From contig NC_087385.1 of the NCBI RefSeq assembly GCF_963675165.1, positions 1,550,501 through 1,614,500 on the forward strand: a stretch of 64,000 nt of DNA, given 5' to 3'. Of this stretch, positions 53,268 through 64,000 are shown piece by piece. This DNA comes from Halichondria panicea. Its lineage: Eukaryota; Porifera; Demospongiae; Suberitida; Halichondriidae. A program made the position numbers and the translations under genes. The notes below the pieces were generated by a model. The model saw only the letters and a list, made by a program, of their open reading frames with translations, ran no database searches and was not told the origin of the DNA. Positions within the stretch are counted from its first letter, which is position 1. Every line of letters begins with the position of its first letter.

Positions 53268-54221
53268 TCACAGTTCCTTATTCCCAGCTTGCCATGTTCC
53301 ACTCTCTTTCTGTCTTTGCTTGGCTTGTTGGGATGCTGCATACCTCTCCTCCGCCCCCTCAATCTTCCCCAGCTTCCCAGACCGATAGTCAGTAAACGCC
53401 TGCTCTATCTCCTCCCAAGTGTTCATCACAAATGGACCACGTCTGGCAACTGGCTCGTTGAGGGGAATCCCGGCAATTAGTAGCACACGGAGCTCGCTGT
53501 CCTCTCCACCTTCCATTCTGAACTCTGACCCCTTATCGAGCACCACCACTTGTCCCATCTCTGCTCCTCTCCTCTCAGCTCCAAGGTAGCCACGCCCCCT
53601 ATACACGTAACAGAATCCATCGTACTCCTCTGGCACGTGCTGTGAGAACACTGTCCCAGGTTGCAGTCGAATATCCAGGTACATCATCGGAGTTCTTGTC
53701 TCTATCACAGCTCGAGTGCCCAGGCTCTCTCCAGCAATTACTTTCACCCACACTTTCCCCTCCTGCTCTGTCACTGTAGGGATCAACTCAGCAGCCGTGT
53801 CCTGATAGCGAGGAGGAATCATCTTGTCTTTGGCCGGAAGATTTACCCAGAGTTGAAATCCCTCCACACGACCGCCATTCTTCATGATATCATCTCCAGG
53901 CATTTCAGCATGCACGACACCAGAGCCAGCAGTCATCCATTGCACCCAACCTTCCTTGAGGTGTCCCGAGTTGCCGACACTGTCCTTGTGTTGAAAGCTA
54001 CCCTCAATTATGTAGGTGACTGTCTCGAAACCTCTGTGTGGGTGATCAGGTGCTCCCACTGCCTCTCCTGGTTTGTGCACCACCGGTCCAAAATGGTCCA
54101 ACATGAGGAAGGGATCGGAATAGGATATTCGCCCACCGATGGGTCGCTTTACAATGAAACCAGCACCCTCCCTCTGCTGGTGAGCAGTCTCGAATTGTTT
54201 GATTCCTCTTTGCTTGGACAT
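53268..54221 (-). CDS. PIR: Pirin (cupin-fold iron protein)
   Basis: Nuclear cupin-fold protein that acts as an iron-dependent transcription cofactor or a quercetinase-type dioxygenase. Single exon, 317 aa, close to the usual ~290. The first cupin carries the iron ligands: HPHRGFETVTY supplies two His, and AGSGVVHAEMP supplies His and Glu. A second cupin-like half follows (PEEYDGFCYVYRGRG, IPLNEPVARRGPFVMNT). The ATG at 54221 (MSKQRGIKQF) is the first Met before the family N-terminal region. The frame is also open upstream into the assembly gap, but that part reads as C2-gene and spacer DNA. Absence of introns is unusual in this intron-rich window and may reflect retroposition or intron loss. 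Confidence 0.93.
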   Translation of the reverse strand: MSKQRGIKQFETAHQQREGAGFIVKRPIGGRISYSDPFLMLDHFGPVVHKPGEAVGAPDHPHRGFETVTYIIEGSFQHKDSVGNSGHLKEGWVQWMTAGSGVVHAEMPGDDIMKNGGRVEGFQLWVNLPAKDKMIPPRYQDTAAELIPTVTEQEGKVWVKVIAGESLGTRAVIETRTPMMYLDIRLQPGTVFSQHVPEEYDGFCYVYRGRGYLGAERRGAEMGQVVVLDKGSEFRMEGGEDSELRVLLIAGIPLNEPVARRGPFVMNTWEEIEQAFTDYRSGKLGKIEGAEERYAASQQAKQRQKESGTWQAGNKEL

Positions 54222-54345
54222 CGTCAGACAACTGAAAATTGAGAACAGAAGTATTTGAAATTCCCTTTTGTACATTTTCAGTGAGGTACTCACTTGCCCT
54301 GTGGTTGAATGTGAGAAATATCGTCCTGTCAGATATTGGAGTCTT

Positions 54346-54545
54346 NNNNNNNNNNNNNNNNNNNNNNNNNNNNNNNNNNNNNNNNNNNNNNNNNNNNNNN
54401 NNNNNNNNNNNNNNNNNNNNNNNNNNNNNNNNNNNNNNNNNNNNNNNNNNNNNNNNNNNNNNNNNNNNNNNNNNNNNNNNNNNNNNNNNNNNNNNNNNNN
54501 NNNNNNNNNNNNNNNNNNNNNNNNNNNNNNNNNNNNNNNNNNNNN
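54346..54545. other. Assembly gap (200 N)
   Basis: Exactly 200 undetermined bases, a round number typical of a gap of unknown size. It lies in the coding part of the minus-strand C2-domain gene, directly after a proline-rich exon that runs into it. Confidence 0.98.
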
Positions 54546-57500
54546 CGGTTGTGTGGGAGTGTTGGTGAAGCGTGGGGCTGGGGCTGGGGTTGGTCTGGAG
54601 GGAGTGGCGGACGGAGCAGGCGGAGGAGGCTGTGTGCGTGTGAGGTGTGTGTGTGAATCAGAGCTCACAACAATGGTATTATTCTGACACGCATACACAG
54701 TTAATGTAATCTAATGGTCTACATGTATGTGCAGAATGAGCACAACAATTACACAGCAAGGTGATAAATCATAAGTCAATGGTGAATCCTTGCTGAATAA
54801 AAGCTGACAACACCTGCACTAGAGTAGAGTACATGCTGATGACTATGGCTAAGAATAGTGTCCAGTCTTTTGTGTACACAGACAGTCACAAACATAACGT
54901 ACAGTGACAATGGCCCTCACCCTTGTTGGTGGTGTGGGTGCAACCGTCCTCGGTGCCGGAGTGGGCGTGACAATCCGGGGAGCAGGAGTAGGTGTGGTCA
55001 CCTGGGGTGTGGGTGGGCGTGACAATCCGGGGAGCAGGAGTAGGTGTGGTCACCTGGGGTGTGGGTGTGGCATTACTTGCCGTGGGAGTACGCGGTTGAG
55101 CCGAGGATGCACCCAAAGCACCTGCAGCAGTCACCATCACATCTGGCAACAAACTATTAATAGACGAGGTTCCGTTTTGACCTCCCGTGGCACCGAGAGG
55201 ATCGCTACTATTTCGTCTGTGTTCATCGGGCGTATCAAGGTCGAGGAGGTCAATCCCGTTGGTAGTAGCCGCTATGTCTGTGTCTGTCTGTGACTCAGTT
55301 TCTCCTGATGACTGGTGAAAGTTGAGATCGTTTAGTTCAAAGATAATGTCTCCACCTTTCGTGTTGGACTTCTCTTTTGTTAGAGGTAGTGACAGTTGGA
55401 GATTGTTTACTGTGATGAATGATGGGATCTGATTAATATACATGTACATGTGGTATATACACATGAAATAATATTGAACTCGGTGGAATTCTGAGAAGAG
55501 GTCACAACAAATGGTGATTGGAATCTCAAATAAAATCCCCTTTAGCCATACAAGTACCTGAGGTTAGAGAGCATACTGTACATGCACTACGTGCAGTTCT
55601 GTACAGTGTGTATACGTGCACCTTCCCAAGTAGACAACAACCATTGAACATACATGCTCACAATGAATCTACTTGGCAGGATGGGATGCTCAGAGTCAGC
55701 TGATGTGTGATATCACAAGGAAACCAACACTCAAACAAACATGCTCAAGCCTACAAAATCACATTACATTGACAATACAACGTGCTCTACATTTAAAGCG
55801 AAAACAAACATTCTAGCTCATGTATATACATGATACTGCAGTGTCCTTACAGCTGGGTCCGTGACGTGCGACGAGCTCCCCTAAATTGAAGATGGCCACT
55901 CCATAGTTGGTGCTGAAGAAGGAGGACTGACTGTTCACTATCAGCTGCACCTTGCTCGATGACGTCACCAGTCTGTGGAAAGAGGGAGGGGGAGGAATCA
56001 AGGAGCATGTGCACGATGTACGAGCTAAATACTGTGACTGTCAAAACAGACACAACATGTACTTCATTTTAGCGGTACACGTAGTACGTTGCCACAAAAC
56101 CCTTTGCAAAGCTTCACGAACGGAAATTCGAACCACACACCTGAAATCTATCAATCAGGAAACCTATCACGAAACTTAGCGAGCTACCAAAGTGCAAAGC
56201 TTTTTTACAACCTACACGTACTTGTAGATGTACCATAGACACACTACTCTGTCTACAGAGTTTAAGAGGAAACAATGGAGAGGGCATATCGAGCTGCACT
56301 AATGTAGAGGGTTGATTCAGTAAAATTGCAATTATGGCAGGAAATGGTGGGGTTCTGTGATGTGGCTCTATATGTAAATGCACTCCTGATAAAATCTATA
56401 TAGCAGTGTATAAATGGGGGACATTATATAGACCACACACACACAGATCAAGCTGCTAATTATCAGATAGGAAAAGCTGTTCATATTGACAGTGATAGTA
56501 TCATAATGAGGTAAATAATACAATGTACACGTACAAACGTACACTGCAGGTTGTACAAAGTTACACAGCTGTTGGTGTGCTTAGTAAGTATATACACACA
56601 TCAGATGCATGGTATGTTGGTATACAAGCTAGTGCTGTGCGACTGTGTACTCACAAGGTGAACTCTTCGTCCCAATTTGGGGTGGCGGTTTTCTTTAGAA
56701 CATCCGTCTTGATGTTACCCTTCTGACCGTCGACTACGACCTCACAGAACGGGTTACAACGCGACACTCCTATAGGTACAACACATATGTGCTTTGTATT
56801 TAATCAGTATACTTCCTTCCCAAACAGGTGTGCTTTAGCAGTTTACATGTAGGGTAGATACACTGTGCATGTAGGGTAGATACACTGTACATGTACATTG
56901 TAAGTGCACGTGTACAATTTCTTAATTGAGGAACTAAGAGGAAACACTGGAGGAACACACGTTATACATGTAACTAAAGTGAGAGCGGGATGCTAGCGTA
57001 TAGCGTTAAACATCAATTTACTCAGTATACAAACAGTAGTTATGTGCTAGTACAAAACCCGTTCGTATTGTGCAAATGATGACAACTTGCCTGACGTGTC
57101 CAGGCTGGCACTGATCACTGGGAGGAAAATATAATATTTTGGGTAGATTATTAATATGAACAAGATCAAGCAAGCAATACACCCAGTGTCAAGCATAATA
57201 CAGTGACTGGTGCAAGTATTGGTGAAAACACAACAAGAGCTTCAAAGACCCTTCATGTGTGCAATTAACTGTAGGGAGTGTACAAACATGTGCTCTACAC
57301 AGAATAAGTGCCTACTGTCCCTAGGCAACTGATGACAGTCACCTGTGCAACAACCTACTCAGTACCTTACAAGTACCTCAAAGCACTTCACTAATACTCT
57401 CAGAAAATCCTTTAAAGGTTACAAAGCTCAAAAACCTAACTCTGCTTCTGTCTAGGGAATACCAAACTAATCATCTTTGGATACTCTTAACTTATGAACC

Positions 57501-57876
57501 GTTTCATTGTGTGCCCTTAGCACACTGTACTGTATATACATACGTATCCATGGCTACATTCAGAATTGTCACAACCATATACTCGTTCGTGAGCACATCA
57601 CTCACGGTAATGGTCAAACAATGGTGAGCCCAACAGAGCACTACAACGTTCTTACAAGGTCCTCTACACAACTCACCTCTTAGGGTCATCTGTGCATACG
57701 AAGGCATCACATACTCGCTACACAGGGCACAACAAGAGCATAATTATTGTAAATAGTAATAGTCATATGAGAGAAAAATCGTATAATGACAAAGTCTACC
57801 AGTGCAGTACAGTCCTTGTCATGTTGGCAGCTGTACTCTATACCTATAAATGTACGTACCTAGAGTTTCCTGCCAT
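54546..57876 (-). CDS. 5' part of a C2-domain, Pro-rich gene resembling ITCH/WWP-type E3 ligases (truncated at gap)
   Basis: Exons seen: 57860-57876 (ATG), 57677-57717, 57091-57117, 56655-56769, 55851-55972, 55054-55409, 54921-55001 and 54546-54629 (open into the N gap). All phases join. The product starts MAGNSSEYVMPS and then has a C2 domain (QMTLRGVISASLD, NPFCEVVVDGQKG, TATPNWDEEFTLLV, NYGVAIFNLGELV). Next come a segment like the ITCH/WWP C2 tail, a Ser/Thr/Pro linker and a PPPPAPSATPSRPTPAPAP stretch. WW and HECT domains, expected next in that family, are not found anywhere in the window. Intron 3 uses a GC donor (CAG|GCAAGT at 57090). The exon at 55054-55409 is followed by a 52-bp tandem duplicate that must be spliced out to keep frame. 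The NEDD4-family assignment is inferred from architecture. Confidence 0.6.
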
Positions 57877-58384
57877 GGTCGATTTTCTACCCGACAATAG
57901 AGACCTTTGTTGGGCTGTATTGAACAAGAAACAGTGGACAGCTGTTACAAACAAACTTACTTTGGTGTGCAGTGTTGACTATACCACTGGATTGAATTAC
58001 AAACATGACTCACTTGAATGATCTTTTAGACTTGATCTAGACCTGTTTATCTCTATCAACTCTTCACTGTACTATAACACAACCTTTAGCTCCATAGTAC
58101 ATTCAGCATGGAGAGTTTTTAAATCTGTCCAGAACCAGAACAGTCGTCAGTACACAGTGTTGATTCAGGCAATCTCTATCACATGAGTGTTGTCTCATAA
58201 TAGATAAGGACATGACGCAACGGGATTTCCTCAAACTGGAAGGGACAGCCCCATACAAGCCACAAAGGGTGTGTCAGCTCAATTTTCTGCGCATGCCTAC
58301 TAATGTTGCTACAGGCTACCTGGCAGAAAAGAGGGGAGGGGCTTGTATTCTGTTTTCAGTGTGTCTTTCAGCTCAAACGTATAC
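57877..58384. other. Divergent intergenic region between C2-domain and CAP-Gly genes
   Basis: About 500 bp with no exon-like segment, expected to hold both promoters. The frame on the plus strand at 57692-58021 overlaps the first minus-strand exons and has no family resemblance. Confidence 0.4.
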
Positions 58385-61300
58385 ATGATGTCTTCTACAG
58401 AAGTTGGAGCACCTACACAGGAGATAAGCAACATGGAAAGCCCTGAGGCTACAACTGAAGAGAATACTGAGCAATCTACAGCTGAAGCTAATCAGCAGGT
58501 AGCTCCCTAATGTCTCCCATTTAGCAACTTTAATAGTTCAATTTTCACCTTTTAATAGGTTGAGCCAGAAGCAGACACAACTCAGCTAACTGATGGTCTA
58601 TCACAGGAAAAAAACCCCACAGAACCAGTAGATGATCAGCAACCATCACCAGAAAATGTGGAGTCTGAGCAACAAGAAGGATCTCCTGATCAGGACATTG
58701 AGCAACAAAATGATGATACACTTCAACAAGGAACTACAACGTTAACTGAAGGAGAAGCTCCCACTGAAACTACTGCTACTGACACACAGCATGAGCAAGG
58801 TAAATAGACGCTCTAGCTCTTGCAGTTACTGTTAACTATGCTTTTACACTCTTCAGGTGAATCACAAGAAGTCAAGGAACCAATAGAAGCTGCCAACGAA
58901 ACTACAGAGGGAGAGGCCACTATACAGCCAGAGATAGACAATAGAGAAGCTTTAGATGAGAAAGAGATTGAGACGACAGAGCCAGAAACTAGTTCGGGTG
59001 AAGAACCAGTTAAGGATAAGAAGGAAGAACCAGTCGCCACTGAGATAAAGCAGACAAATGCTTCTCGGCCTGGTACTGATAAAAGTGCAACAGATGCAGA
59101 GAAGGTACAGCTATAATAATGTTTGTGTGTATATGCTTCAACCACATTAATTACAGGACAAAAAAGACAAAAAGAAAGAGAAGAAACGTGAAAAGAAAAA
59201 ATCCCGACAGGCCAGTAGAGATAATGAGAGGAAAAAGCTAACGTCTGCACCAGCAATTGCAACAAATCTTGAATCCATCTTACTCTCACACTTCCTAACA
59301 TCAGATCTTGAGATCAGTGGTCATGTGGACTCGGCAGTATTTTGGGAGGTGGGTCTGCAAGTTTTACCCTAAATTGACAATGTAGGCAAATATCATCAAT
59401 GTATATAGGATTTAGCTAGATCAAATGTTTTTTATTCTTTCCAATTCTGTCTGATCTATCTGTAGATCCTTCAATCCCCTGAGCTGAACCTCCAACTGGG
59501 TACTGAAGAACTATCCGCCCTGAATGGACTTGTTCAACAAGATCAATCGGGACTGATTGACTATGCTCAGTTCTCTTCTCAAGCAACTGAGCTCATCGCT
59601 TCCCTCTATCAACAGCAGCCAGCATCAGAGGAGCATTGGGTACAACTAACGGCTAAAGATGGGAGTGCAACTGTTTCCTACAACAAGCAAACTGGAGAAA
59701 CGAGGTAGATTAAAACATTGAGGGTAGATCCTCAAGGGTAGACGTTTAGCCTCGTAACTCAATTTTAGTAGCTATAGGATAAAAATATGTACAACACAAT
59801 CTTTAATTGCAGTGTGTGCTATAAAAAATTATTATCTCTGCAGAGAGAGTGCAGCAGAAGAATTAGACATTTTTGCTAGCACCATTGAAAACCTGTTTCG
59901 GAGCGCAGATGTGGAAAACAGAGGATACATCACACGGGACGAGTTTGCAAAGCTACTCCAGTCCGAACAAATGGCGGTGTACCTTTCTCACGAAGACATG
60001 TTGCAAATGCAGCAGTATTTCGACAACATACCTGACGGGATGGCTACCTACACAGACTTCTATCCATTGGGCAAAGAGATTATTCTGAGGCTGTACAGAG
60101 CTAGAGATACGTCAGATGTAAGATTCTTGTAGTCTTAGGTCCATTACACCATGTGTTGTTCTACATGTAGTCTGAATGGTGCCAACTGGACAGTACTCAA
60201 GGTGTTGTCTGGTTCAACAAGTTCACAGGAGAAACACGAAAAGAACCTGCTGATGACAGGTGAGCTATACTCCAGCGATACATGAGCTTTATATTACAAA
60301 TGCAATGATTTTATGCACAGATGTTTGTTTTGCTTTATACAGACAGCAAGAGATTGCTTTTCTGAATCAAGCCTATGCCCAAGTCGAGGCTGTGAACTTT
60401 GAGTTGGAGCAGTACAAGCAGCAGAACAAGGAGCTACAGAATGAGCTGGCACAGGCTGCAGAGGAACAGGAAACACTAGCCACACAGCTTTACGAGACGG
60501 GTCATCATTTGGACGAAGCTGGTGCTGAGGTACGTCTCTATATAGACACAATTCGGCAAGGCTCCCAGCCAAGCCAATTCCTTGCTATGGGTCCTATAGA
60601 GACGAGGCTAGAGAGATCAGTGTGAATTAACCTGTACAAACGTTTTCTTGCCCATAAGATTGAAGCAAAGGACAGAGAGTTAGAAGAGGCTAGAGCTATT
60701 ATTCAGAGCAAAGAACAAGATATTGAGCAAATTATGAGAAACAGTAAGTTGGAGTGCTCCTGTTGTGTGTATTAACATGAGTGTATGTATTTGTTCCAGT
60801 GGGTGAGTTTGAAGCACTCCAACAAAAACTGGAAGAAATGGAACACGATATGAAAATGGCTAGGTACCTTCATACATATAGTGTACTTCGCTAATAATAT
60901 TATATATTTTTCTGTACAGACAAACAGTAGCTGTTCGTGATCAAACAGTTGCTGATCGGGATACTAACATCTCAGAGCTGCAGAGAATATCTGAAGCTAT
61001 CACGGACAAGTTGAAGGTATTTGCCATAGACAAAATAATGATATCTATATACCATGATTATCATATTCTGTATAATACTTACGTACAGTCGGCACATGGT
61101 CATATGGACGCTAGGGACTCCACAATTGCTAGCCTACAGCACAAGCTAAACTTTCAAAAAATGGAAGCTACAAAGTACAGCAAACAAGTCGTGGAACTTG
61201 AGGAGACGCTTTCAGTCACAGAGCAAGAACTGACATCTACTAAAAAAAATTTGGAAGAGAAATCAGCTGCTCTCACTCAAGCTCGGAAACACCTCAAGAA

Positions 61301-63027
61301 CTCCAGAGAAAGGACTATGGTATGTAGTTCAATGTAGCTAGATATAATGTTGTCACATCTGTTTTAAATTTTTGTCTTAGGACCTAGAGAAAGACTCGGA
61401 TAAGCTGACACAAACACAAGAAAAGTTCCGCAGTGCAGAATGTGAGATTCGTACTCTCAAATCATTCCTCACTACAAAGACAGCCATGATTGAAAAGACT
61501 AAGAAGGAGCTTCGAGAGACTAGAGCCAAAGTGGCTGATTTGCAGGAGAAAGATCGTAGGAGAGCAATCATACTGGCTGATGTTCTTGAGAAGACAGCTC
61601 GACAGTTCCAGACTGGTACATCACCTACACGACTAGTACAGCTGGACCTAACACACACGCCCATGGATACAAGGTAGTGAAGTGGTCTATATGCTTAGAA
61701 AGCATACATGTATATAGTATGCATAGTGCTAAAAATGAGCTGTTACTGTAGTATAGCATCCAATGTTCCGTGCTCTACGTGCTGTGTACATCCATATTAT
61801 CGTACGTGCAATAATTATAAGTATATGCACACTCAGAATCTGCAGTACTACTTCTATGCTTCAAATACACTCAATCCACAGGCCAGCTAGTGCTCCAGCG
61901 CTACCACAAGATCAAGATGGGGACGAAACTGATGGACCAGTACAATCTTCAAACCCCCGAGTGCTGAAATCATACACTCTCGGCAAATCCACAGCTTCAC
62001 CATTTTACGGTGCTACTCGATCATCTCCTCCACAAAAACGAGCCAGCAAAGCCAAGCCAAGAGGAAGGGTATGTGGCAAAATAATTATGTCCATTATGTA
62101 CAATATACTTTATGTGGTTCATTTGCAGTCAAGAACCGTTCCCAAGCTTCCTCCAATTCCAAAAACTGGACTAGTTCAGAGGCCAAGTTCATTCGTTTTC
62201 CCGACACAAAATGACCTTCGAAAACAACATTTCGAGCGAGATAAACAAGTGTACGATCACGTTCCTTCGAATCCACAATGCACATGTGAGCTGTGTCAAA
62301 TGAATGCGTCTGTTGTCGGACCAAACACCCAGGGTCGAGAAACTGGTCAATCCGGTTTGTCAGGATTCCAAAGTGACATAGACCCCCGAGAAATGATAAT
62401 GGCTCGGCAGTTGAAAACTGGACAGAGAGTGGTTATTAGAATGAAGAAATCAGAATATGACTTTGAGCCACAGCAACTGACTGGAATTGTGAAATATGTG
62501 GGAAAGATAGACAGTGAATATATTGACAATAGGATCTACGTGGGAGTCAAGTTGGATGAAGCAGGTACAGTGTTGTGTGCATGCATGTGTGCGTGTGCGT
62601 GTGTATGCAAGTTAATTGTCCTTAAAAACCCTCTTATATACATGCATCCATGCACGAGGTTAAGCATACGCTATGTTCTGTATAGCTGGTGACACTGACG
62701 GATTGATTAAAGGAAAGAGGTACTTCACATGCCCACAAAAGCACGGAAAGATTGTACGCATCTCAAACGTAGTTGCTGTTCTACCCAACAAGGTACACAT
62801 GTATGATATCATGTTTACTGCTATGTAGTGCTATGGCAACGTGTGACAATGATTCTAGTTAACTTTCCCAATATTCATACTGTATACAATGCAACAAATA
62901 TAACGATCCACCACACCCACTCACTATACAGAGCGTATCCTACAAGCCACTCAAAGGCCTCACCAAGAGAAGCCCTTACGGAGGAGCAGCCCCCAAGAAA
63001 AGCACTAGTAGTGTAAAAGTTGTATAG
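58385..63027 (+). CDS. EF-hand, coiled-coil, CAP-Gly domain protein
   Basis: Predicted microtubule-associated protein; not matched to a named family. Seventeen exons: 58385-58498, 58559-58799, 58857-59104, 59157-59348, 59466-59704, 59844-60117, 60171-60259, 60343-60529, 60659-60743, 60800-60863, 60920-61016, 61089-61319, 61381-61673, 61882-62068, 62129-62564, 62686-62792 and 62932-63027 (TAG), 1,059 aa in frame. In order: Glu/Gln/Thr-rich acidic region (1-240), Lys block (DKKDKKKEKKREKKK), EF-hand-like pair (one clear loop, DVENRGYITRDE), and two WW-like segments ending YNKQTGETR and FNKFTGETR. Then comes ~300 residues of coiled coil, a CxC-x2-C motif (CTCELC), and a CAP-Gly domain (RIYVGVKLDEA, DTDGLIKGKRYFTCPQKHG). 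The canonical GKNDG is replaced by GDTDG. Alternative start at 58388. Confidence 0.88.
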
Positions 63028-63261
63028 ACACCTTTTATTAAGCACTCTTCATGTCTTCTTTTTGTGTATGTGTACGTCTAATTAGAAATTTCACCTGTAG
63101 CAATTTTTGTCTACCACAGTACACAACATTTTCATCTGAAGATTCCGTTATGCTAATTTGAACATAAATATTAAATGCACAAGCAGCAACATACAATACA
63201 CTACATGGTAAGACTACACATACAATACTAGACCATTTGGTTCACTAATGGAGTCAGAGAA

Positions 63262-63650
63262 CTAATTCTTGCCGGAGCTGAGACCTTCGATGGGGTTGGA
63301 TTTCTGTTGGAGCAGCTTCTCACGAGTAGCAGCTTCCCACTCTTTGTTTTGGAAGGTGGGAGGTCTCTTGGGCCCAACTGAGAATAAGGATAAGAGAACA
63401 CATTATAAATAGACAAAAGAAATTCCATCCTATCAAGCAATGCATTGCTAATACCGTATACTGGGTTCTTGCCCATTGCTATGTGGTTGCTTAGGTATAC
63501 AGTGGTTTATATACATGTACCATACACACCGTTATTAGTCTATAACTATAACTTTCGACTGCGTATAGTTGATCATTATTTTGCGAATGACACTGTACAA
63601 GCCTAATTTGGTTTATGCACATGCTCACCCTTTGTGTCTTTCATTGCAAT
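63262..63650 (-). CDS. Probable COX4-family subunit, last exons
   Basis: Three short minus-strand exons join in frame: 63629-63650, 63455-63478 and 63262-63377 (TAG). They read IAMKDTKAMGKNPVY, then VGPKRPPTF, then KEWEAATREKLLQQKSNPIE and GLSSGKN. The last part resembles the matrix- or IMS-side tail of cytochrome c oxidase subunit 4/5 (KEW...A...NPI.G). Upstream exons with the transmembrane helix were not found before the window edge, so the gene is partial, or it is a short protein starting at the ATG in the 22-bp exon. Assignment is by similarity of a short stretch only. Confidence 0.45.
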
Positions 63651-64000
63651 CTGTGTGAAAATTCACAATTGGCAAATCGAAAAAAGTTTCATATTTGTGT
63701 ACGGTAGCTATGATGGATGATGTGCTATTAGTGTACTAGATTTTGTACAGCAATTAATCCCGTATCAGATCCGGTCCAGTAATTGCACGTCGTCAATGAC
63801 AATGTCTGTTTTCAAATAACGGCCACGTCTGAAAATGCTATTAAAACTGCATCATAAACGATTAGTACGGATACTCGTGCAACAAGGGATTAACAGCACT
63901 CATAACAAGCACTGGCAAGGTTAATAGCACTTGGCTTCACCTCGTTTAACCAAACTATTAATTATTAATCACAGGCTGCGGTACTGGCCTATATGCTAGA
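63651..64000. other. No coding feature recognised
   Basis: AT-rich sequence containing the second copy of the repeat found at 249-286. No exon with sound splice sites and family resemblance is visible on either strand. The upstream exons of the COX4-like gene are presumably beyond the window. Confidence 0.4.
63751..63784 (-). repeat. Dispersed repeat copy 2 (matches 249-286)
   Basis: CAATTAATCCCGTATCAGAT and CCGGTCCAGTAATT are the reverse complement of the core at 249-286 apart from one base (GATCTGAT against GATGTGAT). Neighbouring bases do not match, so the conserved unit is only ~30 bp. Confidence 0.6.

Noticed and set aside
53661-54242. 193-aa plus-strand frame opposite pirin
   Set aside because: Antisense shadow of the well-supported pirin coding exon.

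Overview
This is a eukaryotic, animal-type genomic window. Genes have many short exons bounded by GT/AG introns, and intergenic DNA is rich in ATAATTAT-like and CATG-containing sequence. The conserved genes are metazoan housekeeping genes: FACT subunit SPT16, mucolipin, WRNIP1, TCF25, pirin, a C2-domain protein resembling the N-terminus of a NEDD4/ITCH-type ligase, a CAP-Gly protein and a COX4-like tail. Small introns, genes packed 0.2-0.5 kb apart and a tandem mitochondrial-type P450 array suggest an early-branching invertebrate. I suspect a demosponge of the Amphimedon type; this is inference from gene style, not proof.

Layout. (1) 1-5.9 kb has no intact gene. It holds a PHD-finger fragment, two adjacent palindromes, a ~100-bp minisatellite and an ~845-bp tandem duplication carrying a TIR element. 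(2) 5.9-23.4 kb is a cluster of four related mitochondrial-clan cytochrome P450 loci sharing a nine-exon structure: A (+), B (-), C (+) and a decayed D (+). Foldback and MITE-like elements have invaded their introns, and the paralogues act as empty-site controls for each other. (3) 23.6-32.2 kb is SPT16 (-), head-to-head with mucolipin/TRPML (+, 32.4-37.7 kb) across ~200 bp. (4) 37.9-41.15 kb is WRNIP1 (-). (5) 41.6-42.6 kb holds a broken copy of two TCF25 exons next to a dispersed element. (6) 43.3-46.9 kb is an unusual kelch + coiled-coil + TKL-type kinase gene (-), divergent from TCF25 (+, 47.1-53.0 kb). (7) 53.3-54.2 kb is single-exon pirin (-). (8) After a 200-N assembly gap come the 5' exons of a C2-domain, proline-rich gene (-, 54.5-57.9 kb) whose catalytic part is not present. 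(9) 58.4-63.0 kb is a large EF-hand/coiled-coil/CAP-Gly gene (+). (10) 63.26-63.65 kb holds the last exons of a probable COX4-family gene (-).

Most genes are unrelated housekeeping loci, so no operon-like joint function is implied except the P450 family. The main interest lies in genome dynamics: insertions with visible target duplications and paralogous empty sites, a three-copy dispersed element, a P450 whose frame is kept only by moved splice sites, and a 52-bp tandem duplication in a coding exon that looks like a newborn intron. All exon models were built by eye from splice signals, frame and family similarity.
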